This document shows, piece by piece, positions 53,259-62,624 of a DNA stretch of 64,000 nucleotides (position 1 is its first letter; each line of letters opens with the position of its first letter). This stretch comes from Mesorhizobium sp. WSM2240 (GTDB lineage: Bacteria; Pseudomonadota; Alphaproteobacteria; Rhizobiales; Rhizobiaceae): positions 42,086 to 106,085 of the forward strand of contig NZ_CP159254.1 of the NCBI RefSeq assembly GCF_040438645.1, read 5' to 3'. The translations under genes and the position numbers were made by a program. Under the pieces are notes generated by a model. That model was not told where the DNA came from. It saw only the letters and a list, made by a program, of their open reading frames with translations, and did not search any database.

Positions 53259-53638
53259 GTCCCGGCTGATGCGCGAGCGCGGCATGCAACTCGATGTGCT
53301 GGCCATCTTCGTGGTGGACGCCAATCGGCCGTTCTCGTCGCCGGGCAGCCTCGACTGAGGCGACGTTTTCGCGGGGGCGCAAATGTTTGGTACGAGGCGA
53401 GGCGGCACCCTTCGCTTACACGCATCATGGAATGTCAGGTTTGGACATCAATCCGGCCAATGATGGCAATTCCTGCTACCTGCGCTTTCCCCGATTTTAG
53501 GACGGTCCGGCAATGAGGTCGCAACCGCTGACTTGGGTCAAATCACGTTGATGCTCCGAAGGAGCCTGAAGGTCCGCTTCTGATAATCCGAGACTCGAAG
53601 CTGCCAATCCGCTTCCGGCCCCGGTTCCGACATGCGTT
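53259..53638. other. 380-bp region with the second cupin-end repeat
   Basis: Holds the second copy of the 73-bp repeat (53290-53362) in a short frame starting RERGMQLDVLAIF. The rest (53370-53638) shows decayed AAGCTGCC...CCGCTTC segments like those at 34958. No gene is supported. Confidence 0.5.
53290..53362 (+). repeat. 73-bp direct repeat, copy 2 (cupin gene end)
   Basis: Second copy of the 52215-52287 sequence, with about nine differences; the reading frame to the stop is kept. Confidence 0.8.
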
Positions 53639-54550
53639 CTAGGACCGCAGCGCGCTTGCGATCTTCTGCCACTCGGGAATGTCGTCGAAGCCGTACTTAC
53701 GCAGTCCGGACAACTTTGTGAAAAGGTCGAAGGAGTGAAGCGTCTTCAGGATCAGCAGCGGCGCATTGTACGAAGCCATCACAACGCCCGAAAGAGTGCT
53801 TCGTCGTTCGGAAAGCAACGTCTCGAGGACCGCGCTTTCATTTCGGGGATCAGCGAGCCAGGCTCCGTCTTCGGAAACGAATGTTACCGACACAGAGTCG
53901 GCAGCTGGGTGAACGATCTCGCATAGTTTCGCGTATAGAGGCTTCACTCCGGGGATTTTCATCCGATCGACGTAGTCAATGTACTTAAACGTCTGCATTG
54001 CCTTGTGACTGTCAGGTGCTATTTCAGTTTTTGCCACTTTGCGGGCATGCGAGAAGTGTATCAGGGAATCTTCCAGCTCCTTCGAAATGATCATCGCGTC
54101 AGGGGCGTGACCTGAAATTTCAGCCTTGACCGCTTCCTTAATTCTCGCGAGCGTATGCGCCACCGGACTCAGGCTATGACCGATGTCGCCTGCCGACTCG
54201 ATAAGGCTTCTACATGCTGACGCGCAGCCGTAGAGGCTTCCAGCCTCATGTTCACGGATCGCAACCTCGATCCATCGGGTTGTTCTGAAAACCGATGCGA
54301 CGGATGCCATATGCGCCCTGTTGAGCATCTCGGTCCAATAGACGCGCCCAGAGTACTCCCGGCCAGTTTCTTCATTCAGAGACTTGCGCTCGAATTCGGA
54401 CAATTCCTCGAACGTGTACTTCTCCTTGATCAGGTCAGGCGCGATATCATTGATAATACGACCGTAGATTTCGGAGGTCTTTCCGAACACGGTGGACATT
54501 TTCTTGATGTCCAGGTGTAGTGACGGTGTCGGGGGTGAGCCACTGGCCAT
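53639..54550 (-). CDS. cytosolic helical protein of unknown function
   Basis: A 303-residue, largely alpha-helical protein without signal or membrane segments. Recognisable stretches: SGRVYWTEMLNRAHMASVAS, SACRSLIESAGDIGHSLSPV, KLCEIVHPAADSVSVTF. The E-IVHP motif and the paired SACRSLIE helix recall DUF5677-like proteins found in defence or accessory islands, but the match is by eye only. Its coding DNA is more AT-rich than its neighbours, consistent with recent acquisition. It stands alone. Confidence 0.55.
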   Translation of the reverse strand: MASGSPPTPSLHLDIKKMSTVFGKTSEIYGRIINDIAPDLIKEKYTFEELSEFERKSLNEETGREYSGRVYWTEMLNRAHMASVASVFRTTRWIEVAIREHEAGSLYGCASACRSLIESAGDIGHSLSPVAHTLARIKEAVKAEISGHAPDAMIISKELEDSLIHFSHARKVAKTEIAPDSHKAMQTFKYIDYVDRMKIPGVKPLYAKLCEIVHPAADSVSVTFVSEDGAWLADPRNESAVLETLLSERRSTLSGVVMASYNAPLLILKTLHSFDLFTKLSGLRKYGFDDIPEWQKIASALRS

Positions 54551-54740
54551 GAAGCCTCTATCGCCTATCGAACTTTCCGGAACAGCGCTTCCTGCCCGGC
54601 CATGCCGAGCATTGGAATCGGTCTACCACCGGATTGCAATAGGGCGTCACTCGTCAGCCGACCGCTTTCCCTGAACCCGGAAGCGATTGTTGAGCGATAG
54701 CAATTGAGCCGTGTCCAGCATGCGTCCGCGCGTAGTGCGG

Positions 54741-55640
54741 CTAAAGGTCAACAACTTCGTAGTTCAAATTTACCTCGGATCGGATGAGTTGACGAAGGCT
54801 GCATGCCGGATACCGCTCACCAACCAGCGCCGTGATTGCATTTCGCAACTCATTCTTCGCCCGTGAACCGAAAATCACACTATGCAAATCCGCTGCTGCG
54901 AATGGCACGAACTCGCGAGCCGCGTCGGGTTGCCAGCCATCGCCAGCGACGATGCGCCATTCCTCTTGCGCCGCCCAGGCCTGCGTCTTCGTGTAGACAA
55001 AGAGGTCGTGCAGGCTTTCCTCCTCATCGAGCGCCCGTCGCCCGGAAAGCCAATCAATGAATCCCTCATTATCGAACAGCACGGGGACTTCAGCCACGTA
55101 TGCAACGGGCCTTGCGAGCAGGAAAAAGCTGTCGTCGCTCGTTGGTGCATACTGCAAGACCGCGCCCTCGTGATTGCCCGCGTAGAGGCCCCACATCGGC
55201 GCGATAGTGGCGCTGGCCGAAAGGCAGAGTACCTTGTGGTTGGAACATACGCCCGCAATTAGATCGCAGAAGCGCTTCAAATCCGCATTCCATTGCCGAA
55301 CGCGGTCGGCGAGTTGGGGACGCATGAACGCGTCGAACTCTGCACGCTCAGGGGGATGCGGGAAAAGGAAACGCAGGGCGAGCAGGGCGCGGCCAAACTT
55401 GTTGCCCGCTGGGATTGGTACAGGCCCGTAAGCTGACTCCCAAATCTGATCTAGCGCTCCAACGATCACAGTTTCCTCGTCAATGTTCATTGCGAGGTTG
55501 AGTCGCATATCGAATTCATCGTCGAAGGTGCTGGGCCGCCCGAACTGAAGAGTACCATTTTGAAGAATCGCCAACGCCGCGTCAGGTGACGCGTATTTGT
55601 AAAGGCTACCTGGCAGATTCGGATGGGGTTGAATTGGCAT
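54741..55640 (-). CDS. DUF2971 family protein
   Basis: A 299-residue protein. The DUF2971 pattern is visible: SLYKYASPDAALAILQNGTL, FGRPSTFDDEFDMRLN, then SASATIAPMWGLYAGNHEGA and the WAAQEEWRIVAGDG region. The family is widespread on phage and accessory DNA; function unknown. ATG 55640 is preferred over 55793 since the domain begins directly after it. It is the last cargo gene before the maintenance block. Confidence 0.78.
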   Translation of the reverse strand: MPIQPHPNLPGSLYKYASPDAALAILQNGTLQFGRPSTFDDEFDMRLNLAMNIDEETVIVGALDQIWESAYGPVPIPAGNKFGRALLALRFLFPHPPERAEFDAFMRPQLADRVRQWNADLKRFCDLIAGVCSNHKVLCLSASATIAPMWGLYAGNHEGAVLQYAPTSDDSFFLLARPVAYVAEVPVLFDNEGFIDWLSGRRALDEEESLHDLFVYTKTQAWAAQEEWRIVAGDGWQPDAAREFVPFAAADLHSVIFGSRAKNELRNAITALVGERYPACSLRQLIRSEVNLNYEVVDL

Positions 55641-56130
55641 ACGCCACGCTAGCCGACACAGACCCAAAAAGCATCTCTTTGGATGTCCGCGTTTCTTAGT
55701 AGCGTGCGGCGATTTCCGGCCTGCCGCCTCCCGGACGAGGTCGGTAGGAACCGGCAGCTTTTTGCCGCTCCCCTGCATTTCCTCGAGCAGCACATTCTCC
55801 GGTCAACAGGCGCCCCGCTGGCGCGGGCCGAAGTTCTTTCGCCTGATGGAGAAAGGGGGCGCTGCCCCCTCTCCCCTGCAAGGAGAAAATCGGTCTCCCC
55901 GTCCTTCCTTCGCACGGGTCTTGCCCGCGCTTCGTGCAGGATCGACGCGGATTCGCATAGCGGGTCCAGCGCGCCCCTTCGGCTTTGCCTCGGGCGGGTG
56001 ATTCCCCTCCGATTTGTCTCCTTGCCCCCTCTCCCCCGCTGTTCCGCACGAGCTCGGGAGCAGGAGCGGGGCTCCTGCCCCTTCGGGCAGGAAGCCGCTT
56101 CGCGGGAAAAGGAAATCAGGAGAAATCATC
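55641..56130 (+). promoter_or_regulatory. hairpin-rich leader ahead of the ParB-domain gene
   Basis: A 490-bp non-coding leader. Hairpins are seen at 55854-55870 (AGGGGGC/GCCCCCT), 56061-56077 (CAGGAGC/GCTCCTG) and 56074-56091 (CCTGCCC/GGGCAGG). The last two share bases 56074-56077, so only one can form at a time, like an attenuator or translational switch. The ribosome-binding site (AGGAG at 56118-56122) lies 27 bases beyond the second of these. Confidence 0.5.
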
Positions 56131-58059
56131 ATGACCGACACCATCACCATCCCATTGAACAAGCTGGACGCGGACCCGAAGAACGTTCGCAAGACCTACA
56201 ACGCCGAAGGCGTCGAGGCGTTGGCCGCAAGCATCCGAGCCGATGGCTACCGGCTGTTGCAAAACATTGTCGTTCGGAAGGGCGACAAGAAGGGCCGCTA
56301 CTTCGTGACGGCAGGCGGTCGCCGCCGTGCTGCGCTGCTTCTGCTGGCCGAGGCTGGCGAGATCGCGAAGGATTTTCCCGTCGAATGCAAGGAGCGCTCC
56401 GGCGAGGACGCCACGGGAATCAGCCTTTCCGAAAATGTCATGCGGGAGGACATGCACCCGGTCGATCAGTACGAGGCCTTCAGCGTCCTTGCCAATGAGG
56501 GCAAGGAAATCGCTGATATCGCCGCTCGTTTCGGGACAACCGAAACCATCGTGCGCAAGCGGCTGGCGCTTGCCCGCGTGTCGCCGGTGCTGTTGCAGAT
56601 GTTCCGCGACGAGGACATGAGTTTTGCGCAGTTGTCGGCCTTCACCGTCAGCGACGATCACCAGCGGCAGGTTGAGGTATGGAGTGCCCTGCCCTCTTGG
56701 AACCGTGATGCTTTTTCCATCCGGCGCGCGCTCACCGAGGAATTGGTTGCCGCGACGGACAAGCGTGTCCAGTTCATCGGCGGATTGGCCGCCTATGAAG
56801 CGGCGGGCGGCGCGGTAACTCGCGACCTTTTCGATGAACGCAACGCCGGTTATGCCACTGATACGGTGCTGCTGGAAAAGCTGGTGGCCGAAAAGCTTGA
56901 GGCGGCGGCCGGGACGGTACGTGCCGAAGGCTGGAAATGGGTGGAGTGCCGCACTTCCATGCCGGAAGGACTTCACAGCATGGAGCGCCACTATCCGGAA
57001 GACGTGAGCCTTTCCCAGGAAGATCAGGCAGTGCTCGATGCCGCGCAGGCAGAATATGACGAGCTTGCCGAACTGATCGAGAGCGGTGCTGCCGACGACG
57101 AGGCCGAGGCTAAGCTTGAGGAAGTTGAAAAGCGGATTGACGCCCTGACCGCCCGCACGGAAGCCTATAGCCCCGAGGCACTGGCGAACGGCGGCGCTTT
57201 CGTCATGCTCGATTATTGCGGCAGGCTTTCCATCGAGCGCGGTTTTGTGAAGCCGGACGATGCCGAGGTAACATACGAGGACGAGGGCGACGAGGGCTTG
57301 CCGAGTATCGCAGGCGAAGCAAAGCCCGCAATTCCGACCGTCACGCATTCGGCGGCTCTGATAGAGGATCTGACGGCCCACAAAACCGCAGCGCTGCGCA
57401 TTGAACTGGCGAACAATCCTGACGTTGCCCTTGTCGCCGTTGTGCATGCCATGCTGTTGCAAGTGGCCTATCCATACAATTCGGAGCAAAGCGCGCTTCA
57501 ACTGTCGATCACCCATGAGCGGTTGAAGCCTTCGATGAAGGACGCCGAGAGCTGCAAGGGCCTTGCGGCGTTCAGTGACCTGTCCGAAAACTACGGCCAT
57601 CACCTGCCGGGCAATCCCGCCGATCTGTTCGATTGGCTGCTAGAGCAGCCGCAGGACGCGCTTCTTTCGCTGCTGGCCTTTGGTGCCGCTCATGCGGTCA
57701 ACGCGGTAGAGAAGAAGTTCACCGACCGCAAGGAGGGCATTGAGCAGGCCAACCAGCTAGGCCGAGCACTTAGTGTCGACATGACCGAGTGGTTCGAGAC
57801 GACCGGCGACAGCTATTTCAAGCACGTCAATCGGACCACCATCGAGCTTGCCGTGGCCGAAGCTAAGGGCCGGGAGGCGGAGCTTTCCGTCAAGGCAGCG
57901 GCCAAAAAGACCGAAGCCGTCATGATCGCCGAGCGACTTGTTGCCGGTAGTGGCTGGATACCCGCCCCTGTGCGGATCGCTGCCGACGACGACGCGAGGC
58001 CTGTCGAGCACGAAACGGACACCGAGGATAACGAGCAGGTCCCCGAAGCGGCTGAATAG
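56131..58059 (+). CDS. large ParB/RepB/Spo0J-domain protein
   Basis: A 642-residue protein. The N-terminal ParB nuclease-like/CTPase domain (residues 5-110: VEALAASIRADGYRLLQNIV, TAGGRRRAALLLLA, LSENVMREDMHPVDQYEAF) is followed by an HTH (IADIAARFGTTETIVRKRLA). A long C-terminal part has an acidic helical segment (residues 300-350). It is about twice the size of a chromosomal ParB and matches the large ParB proteins of rhizobial plasmids and ICEs. No parA is adjacent; the VirC1-like ATPase is 37 kb away. It may bind the parS-like sites near 63815. GGAG lies 9 bases upstream of the ATG. Confidence 0.85.
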   Translation: MTDTITIPLNKLDADPKNVRKTYNAEGVEALAASIRADGYRLLQNIVVRKGDKKGRYFVTAGGRRRAALLLLAEAGEIAKDFPVECKERSGEDATGISLSENVMREDMHPVDQYEAFSVLANEGKEIADIAARFGTTETIVRKRLALARVSPVLLQMFRDEDMSFAQLSAFTVSDDHQRQVEVWSALPSWNRDAFSIRRALTEELVAATDKRVQFIGGLAAYEAAGGAVTRDLFDERNAGYATDTVLLEKLVAEKLEAAAGTVRAEGWKWVECRTSMPEGLHSMERHYPEDVSLSQEDQAVLDAAQAEYDELAELIESGAADDEAEAKLEEVEKRIDALTARTEAYSPEALANGGAFVMLDYCGRLSIERGFVKPDDAEVTYEDEGDEGLPSIAGEAKPAIPTVTHSAALIEDLTAHKTAALRIELANNPDVALVAVVHAMLLQVAYPYNSEQSALQLSITHERLKPSMKDAESCKGLAAFSDLSENYGHHLPGNPADLFDWLLEQPQDALLSLLAFGAAHAVNAVEKKFTDRKEGIEQANQLGRALSVDMTEWFETTGDSYFKHVNRTTIELAVAEAKGREAELSVKAAAKKTEAVMIAERLVAGSGWIPAPVRIAADDDARPVEHETDTEDNEQVPEAAE

Positions 58060-58175
58060 ACATCAGCCGCAGGCCGGTTGCGTGTTCTCCCGCGCGACCG
58101 GCCACCTTTTATCAAAAGCGCGGTCGAGGCCGCCGCTGAATGAATAAGGCCGGATCCGACTGTCCTTATTTACGT

Positions 58176-58208
58176 TTTGAGGGGAGGCCCGAGCCCCCTC
58201 CCCTCAAA
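58176..58208. terminator. strong hairpin after the ParB-domain gene
   Basis: Perfect 12-bp arms TTTGAGGGGAGG (58176-58187) and CCTCCCCTCAAA (58197-58208) around a 9-base loop. The sequence is flanked by T/A bases on both sides, so it could terminate transcription in both directions. Confidence 0.65.
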
Positions 58209-58666
58209 CTCCCTGCCCCGCCCTGGATAGCCGACATGGTCCGCCATGCCGGCTCTTTCCTACTTCAGCGAGCCAATACGGTATACTGACTTAAAGGCAG
58301 CCGAATATGTATTGCACTTGGAAAACACGGAAAAGCAAGGAAATGCGCCTTATGCGAGCCCATCAGGCTCTTCCGGCGAGCGGCGCGTGTACCACAATTA
58401 TTGCGCCAAAACGGTTATTCCGGTTATGCTTCGCAAATCATCGGGATCAGCATGATTCCGACTAGCGCATTCTAACGTTTTAAGACGGAGAGACAGACCG
58501 GCCCAGAAAAAGAAAAACCGCTCCCGAACGAAAATCCGGAAGCGAGTTTGCAGTGAAAAAATAAGCCAAAACCTTTCTCGCAAACCCTCCCTTCCTTGTC
58601 AACTGAGAAACACCGCTTCGGTGAACGGGGAAGCTTTGCCTGGTCCCTAACAAAGGAGACGAGGAC
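58209..58666. other. 458-bp region upstream of repC
   Basis: Contains the most AT-rich piece of the maintenance block (about 58265-58345 and 58440-58620), which could be the repC promoter or an origin. The sequence AAAGGAG precedes repC. No gene or iteron array is visible. Confidence 0.45.
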
Positions 58667-59857
58667 ATGGGTGACCCCCATACGGATCGGCGGCCAATCG
58701 GTCGCCGAATGACGCCACAACGTGCCGATTACCGGCGACTGGCACAGTCGGCCGAGATCGGAACGGTGACGCGCGGCCAGCTTGCCGTGCTTGCACAAAA
58801 CCTCACTTGCATTGGATTGATCAGCGCGACCGAAAGCCATCTTTTGGTGACTCTGGTCAACACGGCCCCGGCCGAGGCCTTCGACAAGTCCGGCCGTCCG
58901 ATCATCTTCAAGTCCAACCAGCAGCTCGGCTTCGAGATCGGCCGCTCAGCCGGTCGTGTGAGCCGTATGCTGTCCAGCCTTTTCGACGCCGGCTTGATCA
59001 CGATGCAGGATAGCGGCAATTACAAGCGCTACCCGGTGCGAAATGGCGATGGTGCGATTGTAGACGGTTGCGGCATCGACATGCGGATCCTCATCGCCCG
59101 CTATCGCGAGCTCGACCAGCTCGTGCGGCAGGCCAAGGCCGAAAAATCGGCCGCGAGCGCAGCATTACGTCGCTATCGCGGCGCGCTGCGCAACCTTCGC
59201 TATGCTCTGGCAACGGTTACGAGGCTGTCGGATCGCGCCCTGGTTCGCATTGAGGGCCGCGTCGAACGGGTCGTCGCCCTTGTCGGCGTTGCCTCCAGGG
59301 CGCCGAGCGCCCTTCTCCGGCGGGCCTCGGCACTTTTCGACTGGTTTGTGGAGCGCCTGATGCAGCTTCCGCTGCGTTCAGAATCTGCGTCCGAAACAGA
59401 AAATTCGACATGCACGTATGCCGAAAACGGCATACACAAACAGACTACAAACCCTGATCCTTTTGAAGAGAGTAATGACAATCGGCGTTCGGCTGACGCC
59501 GAACAGCTTCATCTGCTAGAGGCTGGCTCCGCCAGCAAGAGGGCTTATGAAACAAGCCTGGAGCGCGCTTCGAGCCAAGTCAATGGGCGAGAGCGCCAGC
59601 CGCAGGCGGTAGTGGCATTGCAAGACCTGGTGCGGGCAATACCGGCCTTAAAGGCCTACGGCTTTGCCCTGCCCCGCAGTTGGGCCGATCTGGCGCGGCT
59701 CGTGCCGCTGATGTGCCGCCTGACGGGCATTTCCGATGATGCGCGACGCCGCGCCATCGAACAGATGGGCGAGCAGCAAGCAGCGGTCGCAATCGCGGTG
59801 ACGCTGCAGAAATACGACTGGCAGGAAGTAAAACGGGCGGCTACTTGCGGGCCATGA
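58667..59857 (+). CDS. repC: replication initiator RepC
   Basis: A 396-residue protein of the RP-C family. The N-terminal winged-helix region (residues 20-140: GLISATESHLLVTLVNTAP, SNQQLGFEIGRSAGRVSRML, DAGLITMQDSGNYKRYPV) binds the origin. The C-terminal RP-C_C domain (ALVPALKAYGFALPRSWADL-like, MCRLTGISDDARRRAIEQMG) closes it. In repABC plasmids RepC is the initiator and the origin lies inside its gene. Here repA and repB are absent next to it, so it is a stand-alone RepC as seen in some rhizobial ICEs and plasmids. AAAGGAG precedes the ATG. Confidence 0.8.
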   Translation: MGDPHTDRRPIGRRMTPQRADYRRLAQSAEIGTVTRGQLAVLAQNLTCIGLISATESHLLVTLVNTAPAEAFDKSGRPIIFKSNQQLGFEIGRSAGRVSRMLSSLFDAGLITMQDSGNYKRYPVRNGDGAIVDGCGIDMRILIARYRELDQLVRQAKAEKSAASAALRRYRGALRNLRYALATVTRLSDRALVRIEGRVERVVALVGVASRAPSALLRRASALFDWFVERLMQLPLRSESASETENSTCTYAENGIHKQTTNPDPFEESNDNRRSADAEQLHLLEAGSASKRAYETSLERASSQVNGRERQPQAVVALQDLVRAIPALKAYGFALPRSWADLARLVPLMCRLTGISDDARRRAIEQMGEQQAAVAIAVTLQKYDWQEVKRAATCGP

Positions 59858-59939
59858 CGGACCGCGCTGCCGCCGGCGAGCTTCATCTTGCCCGCTCGAT
59901 TTTCGGGCTGGCAGCCCGTAATTCCATGGAGGCATTGAA

Positions 59940-60452
59940 TTGACATTTCGAACGATATTGGCGGCCATGGCCGCAATCTGGTGCATGGATGCGGCGGCCG
60001 AGCCGTCGGCATGGTCCGGCCAGGCGCGGGTAATCGACGGCGACACGATCAGTATCCGTCAGCAGCGCATTCGGATTGCCGCGATCGATGCATGCGAACT
60101 CGACCAGACCGGCTTAAAGGACGGCCAGACCTGGCGTTGCGGTGTCATTGCTCGCAGTCACCTTCGAAAGATGATCGATGGACAGCATGTCCGTTGCGAA
60201 ATCATCGACCAGGACCGGTATCGCCGTTTGGTCGGGCAGTGCTTCATCGGCGATACCGATGTTGGCCTCGCCATGGTGAACGCCGGGCTAGCCGAGGCGA
60301 TGCTTCGATATCTGCCGTCTTCCCACTCTATCAGCCTGATTGAGTACGGGGAGGCCGAGAACCGCGCGCGTGGCAAGGGTCTGGGGATCTGGTCGGCTGA
60401 GATCGAAAGTCCGCATCTCTATCGCCGCGCCAAGTCCTCACAGATGCCTTAA
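59940..60452 (+). CDS. exported thermonuclease (SNase) family protein
   Basis: A 170-residue protein with a signal peptide (TILAAMAAIWCMDAAAE) and an SNase OB-fold: ARVIDGDTISIRQQRIRIAA (with the D-D metal pair), then EYGEAENRARGKGLGIW (catalytic Glu/Arg region). It should cleave DNA or RNA in the periplasm, which fits a conjugative element clearing incoming or extracellular nucleic acid. The start codon is TTG, with GGAGG about 9 bases before it. Co-directional with repC after 82 bp. Confidence 0.8.
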   Translation: MTFRTILAAMAAIWCMDAAAEPSAWSGQARVIDGDTISIRQQRIRIAAIDACELDQTGLKDGQTWRCGVIARSHLRKMIDGQHVRCEIIDQDRYRRLVGQCFIGDTDVGLAMVNAGLAEAMLRYLPSSHSISLIEYGEAENRARGKGLGIWSAEIESPHLYRRAKSSQMP

Positions 60453-60849
60453 CCCCAGATAGCCAAATTGGTGCTATCGAACGGCAAATGACGTGAGCCA
60501 TATTGCTTCGCGCTTTGGCGCAAAGACCGCGCAAAGCTCGTTGCACGGTCTCGAATAATGACTAATATAGGCTCATTTCTTGTCCTGTCAGGTCGACAAC
60601 GAACAGGGTGAATGTTGCCAAAAACGTCATGTCTCACCCCTCCCCGGTGGTTGCTTTTGACGCTCGTTCGCACGTCGACGCGGTTTGCGCAAAGCCGGCT
60701 GTCCCAAAAATTTCCCCGCCTGCGGCTTCCTCGCGCGACAAATTTTTTCGCCCGCCGGCCTCTTCCGCTGCGCTCCAGCCTTCGGTGCACACCGCTTTCC
60801 GCCGTGCCATGTGAACGATCATCGCAACCACCAAAGAGGAGTGACTGAC
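60453..60849. other. 397-bp gap ahead of the DUF736 gene
   Basis: Promoter region for the DUF736 gene, whose ribosome-binding site is AAAGAGGAG at 60832-60840. The first 60 bases show no terminator-like hairpin. No gene is supported. Confidence 0.45.
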
Positions 60850-61182
60850 ATGACCACCACCAACTACATCCAGTTCGATGCTGACGACCTCGACGCCGCC
60901 AAGGGCAAAGGCCTCATCTCCACCATCGAACGCGACCTGGACATCGCCGCTGTGCCGTTCAGCTCGGACAACGAAAAAGCACCGACGCATCGCGTCTATG
61001 CCAAGTCGCCGCGCGGCCATGACATCGAGGTCGGCGGCATCTGGAAAAAGAAGAACGCGGAGGGCAAGCCCTACTATACGCTCTCGATCAAGCGCCTCAG
61101 CTTCAACGCCAATCTCGGCCGCTTCCCGGGCCAGGACGACCCGACTCTGCAGGCGATCATCGAATGGGAACCCCGCGATTAA
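60850..61182 (+). CDS. DUF736 family protein
   Basis: A 110-residue protein matching the DUF736 family: DLDAAKGKGLISTIERDLDI, IEVGGIWKKKNAEGKPYYTL, and LSIKRLSFNANLGRFPGQDD. The beta-rich fold binds single-stranded DNA in related proteins, and the family is a constant marker of rhizobial conjugative elements. It is 121 bp ahead of the antitoxin gene. The start lies after AAAGAGGAG. Confidence 0.87.
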   Translation: MTTTNYIQFDADDLDAAKGKGLISTIERDLDIAAVPFSSDNEKAPTHRVYAKSPRGHDIEVGGIWKKKNAEGKPYYTLSIKRLSFNANLGRFPGQDDPTLQAIIEWEPRD

Positions 61183-61302
61183 TCGCAGTAAAGCGCCCGG
61201 CCAAAAGCCGGGCGCCCACCTCAGAAACGCCCAAAAGCACCCCAAAGTGCTGGATTTTCAGCACTTTTCTTGTTACAGTGCAAGGCAACTGGAGATTTGC
61301 CG

Positions 61303-61509
61303 ATGAACATCCATTCCGCACGTCCGGATCGTTCCCCGGAGGCCATTGCCAAGCGCAAGAAGGCCACCGATCAGGCGCGCGCCGCCAACATCCGGCAGGG
61401 CTACGCCCACGATCCTGTTCTCGAGGCGGCCAACGCCCGGTATGTCGCCGGCGAGATCACGTCGGAAGAATTTCGCGTGCAGATGCAGGCGCGTTTCAAG
61501 CGCGCCTGA
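61303..61509 (+). CDS. vbhA: VbhA-like antitoxin
   Basis: A 68-residue helical protein: SPEAIAKRKKATDQARAANI, then RQGYAHDPVLEAANARYVAG and EITSEEF, the VbhA pattern. In VbhA the helix carries (S/T)xxxE(G/N), whose Glu blocks ATP in the Fic active site. The aligned residues here are A28-N-I-R-Q32-G33, so the inhibitory Glu is Gln and the leading Ser is Ala. GGAG lies upstream of the ATG. The Fic gene follows after 65 bp. Confidence 0.78.
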   Translation: MNIHSARPDRSPEAIAKRKKATDQARAANIRQGYAHDPVLEAANARYVAGEITSEEFRVQMQARFKRA

Positions 61510-61574
61510 CGCTCCAACTCTGGTGTGCACAAGCCGCCTGCGATCACGGGCGGCTTTTTTCATGAGGAATCGTA

Positions 61575-62624
61575 TTGGCGGACGAGGCAAAGGGATCGTA
61601 CACCTACCCCGACACGCCCGGCGATCCAGATCGCGCCGGTGTCCTACGCAACAAGTTCGGGCTAACCAAACACTCGGAGCTGGGACCGGCTGAGTATGCC
61701 ATGACGCATATTCGACAGAGTGAGATTGGGGAGGGCCGCGGCCCGAGCGGCAATTTCGACAAGGAACATCTGAAGGCCATACACGGCTATATTTTCCAGG
61801 ACGTTTACGAGTGGGCCGGTCACACGCGCAACGAAAGCCCAAGCATCGACGGCGCGCGCGTCGAGCCGATCGGCGACCTTTCCAAGGGCGGCACCTCATT
61901 CCTGCATGGCTCACGCATCGACTTCGGACTGGACGAGGCCTTCAAGCCGATCCGCGATCCCGACGTTCTTCGCACTGCTACCCCGGAGCAATTCGCTGAG
62001 CGTGCGGGCCAGGTCCTCGCCGAGCTCAATTACGTGCATCCATTCCGCGAGGGCAACGGTCGCGCCCAGGAAGCGTTCATTATCGAGCTTGGCCGCCATT
62101 ACGGCCATGAGGTGGATTTTACCGTCATCAGCAAGCCGCGGATGATCGAGGCATCAATCGAAACCACAAACGACCCGTCCAGTCCGGCAATGAAGCATGT
62201 GCTGGAGGACGGCATCAATCCGAACCGCCGCGAGGCGCTTCGTGCTGCATTTGCCGACCTCGAACAGTGCGGTGAGAAGCCGTTTGAACACAACATCCGC
62301 ACAGCACGGCTGGGAGAGGAAATCACCGGCCAAATTCTCGGCCATGACGACAGAGTCGCCAGTATCGTCACGGATGAGCGGATCATTGCCGTCGACCGCG
62401 CCGACTTGCCCGAACGCTTGCCCGATGGCAGTTCTGAGGTCTCTTTCACCGCTCGCTCTGACTTTTCCCGCCTGGGACGCGAGCAACAGGCCACCGAGGC
62501 GCACATGCGGCCCCAGCAGGCCGAGCAGCCGCAGCAGGACAGAAGCGCCGGGCTGAAGGCTATCGAGGCCGAAATGGCGGCGCGGCGAGACCGTGAGCGC
62601 GACGACGACGATCACGGTCGATAA
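61575..62624 (+). CDS. Fic-domain protein, VbhT-like
   Basis: A 349-residue protein. The Fic core shows the full catalytic motif HPFREGNGR (His155-Arg163) in ELNYVHPFREGNGRAQEAFI, so AMP transfer to proteins (for VbhT, DNA gyrase and topoisomerase IV) is chemically possible. Residues 215-300 fit the OB-like linker of VbhT. The C-terminal tail is short and charged (AARRDRERDDDDHGR) and there is no clear BID secretion domain, which differs from Bartonella VbhT. A TTG start at 61575 follows GAGGAA. It is paired with the antitoxin just upstream. Confidence 0.85.
   Translation: MADEAKGSYTYPDTPGDPDRAGVLRNKFGLTKHSELGPAEYAMTHIRQSEIGEGRGPSGNFDKEHLKAIHGYIFQDVYEWAGHTRNESPSIDGARVEPIGDLSKGGTSFLHGSRIDFGLDEAFKPIRDPDVLRTATPEQFAERAGQVLAELNYVHPFREGNGRAQEAFIIELGRHYGHEVDFTVISKPRMIEASIETTNDPSSPAMKHVLEDGINPNRREALRAAFADLEQCGEKPFEHNIRTARLGEEITGQILGHDDRVASIVTDERIIAVDRADLPERLPDGSSEVSFTARSDFSRLGREQQATEAHMRPQQAEQPQQDRSAGLKAIEAEMAARRDRERDDDDHGR

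Noticed and set aside
56116..57603. 495-residue minus-strand frame under the ParB-domain gene
   Set aside because: Shadow; the sense strand shows the ParB motifs and a ribosome-binding site.
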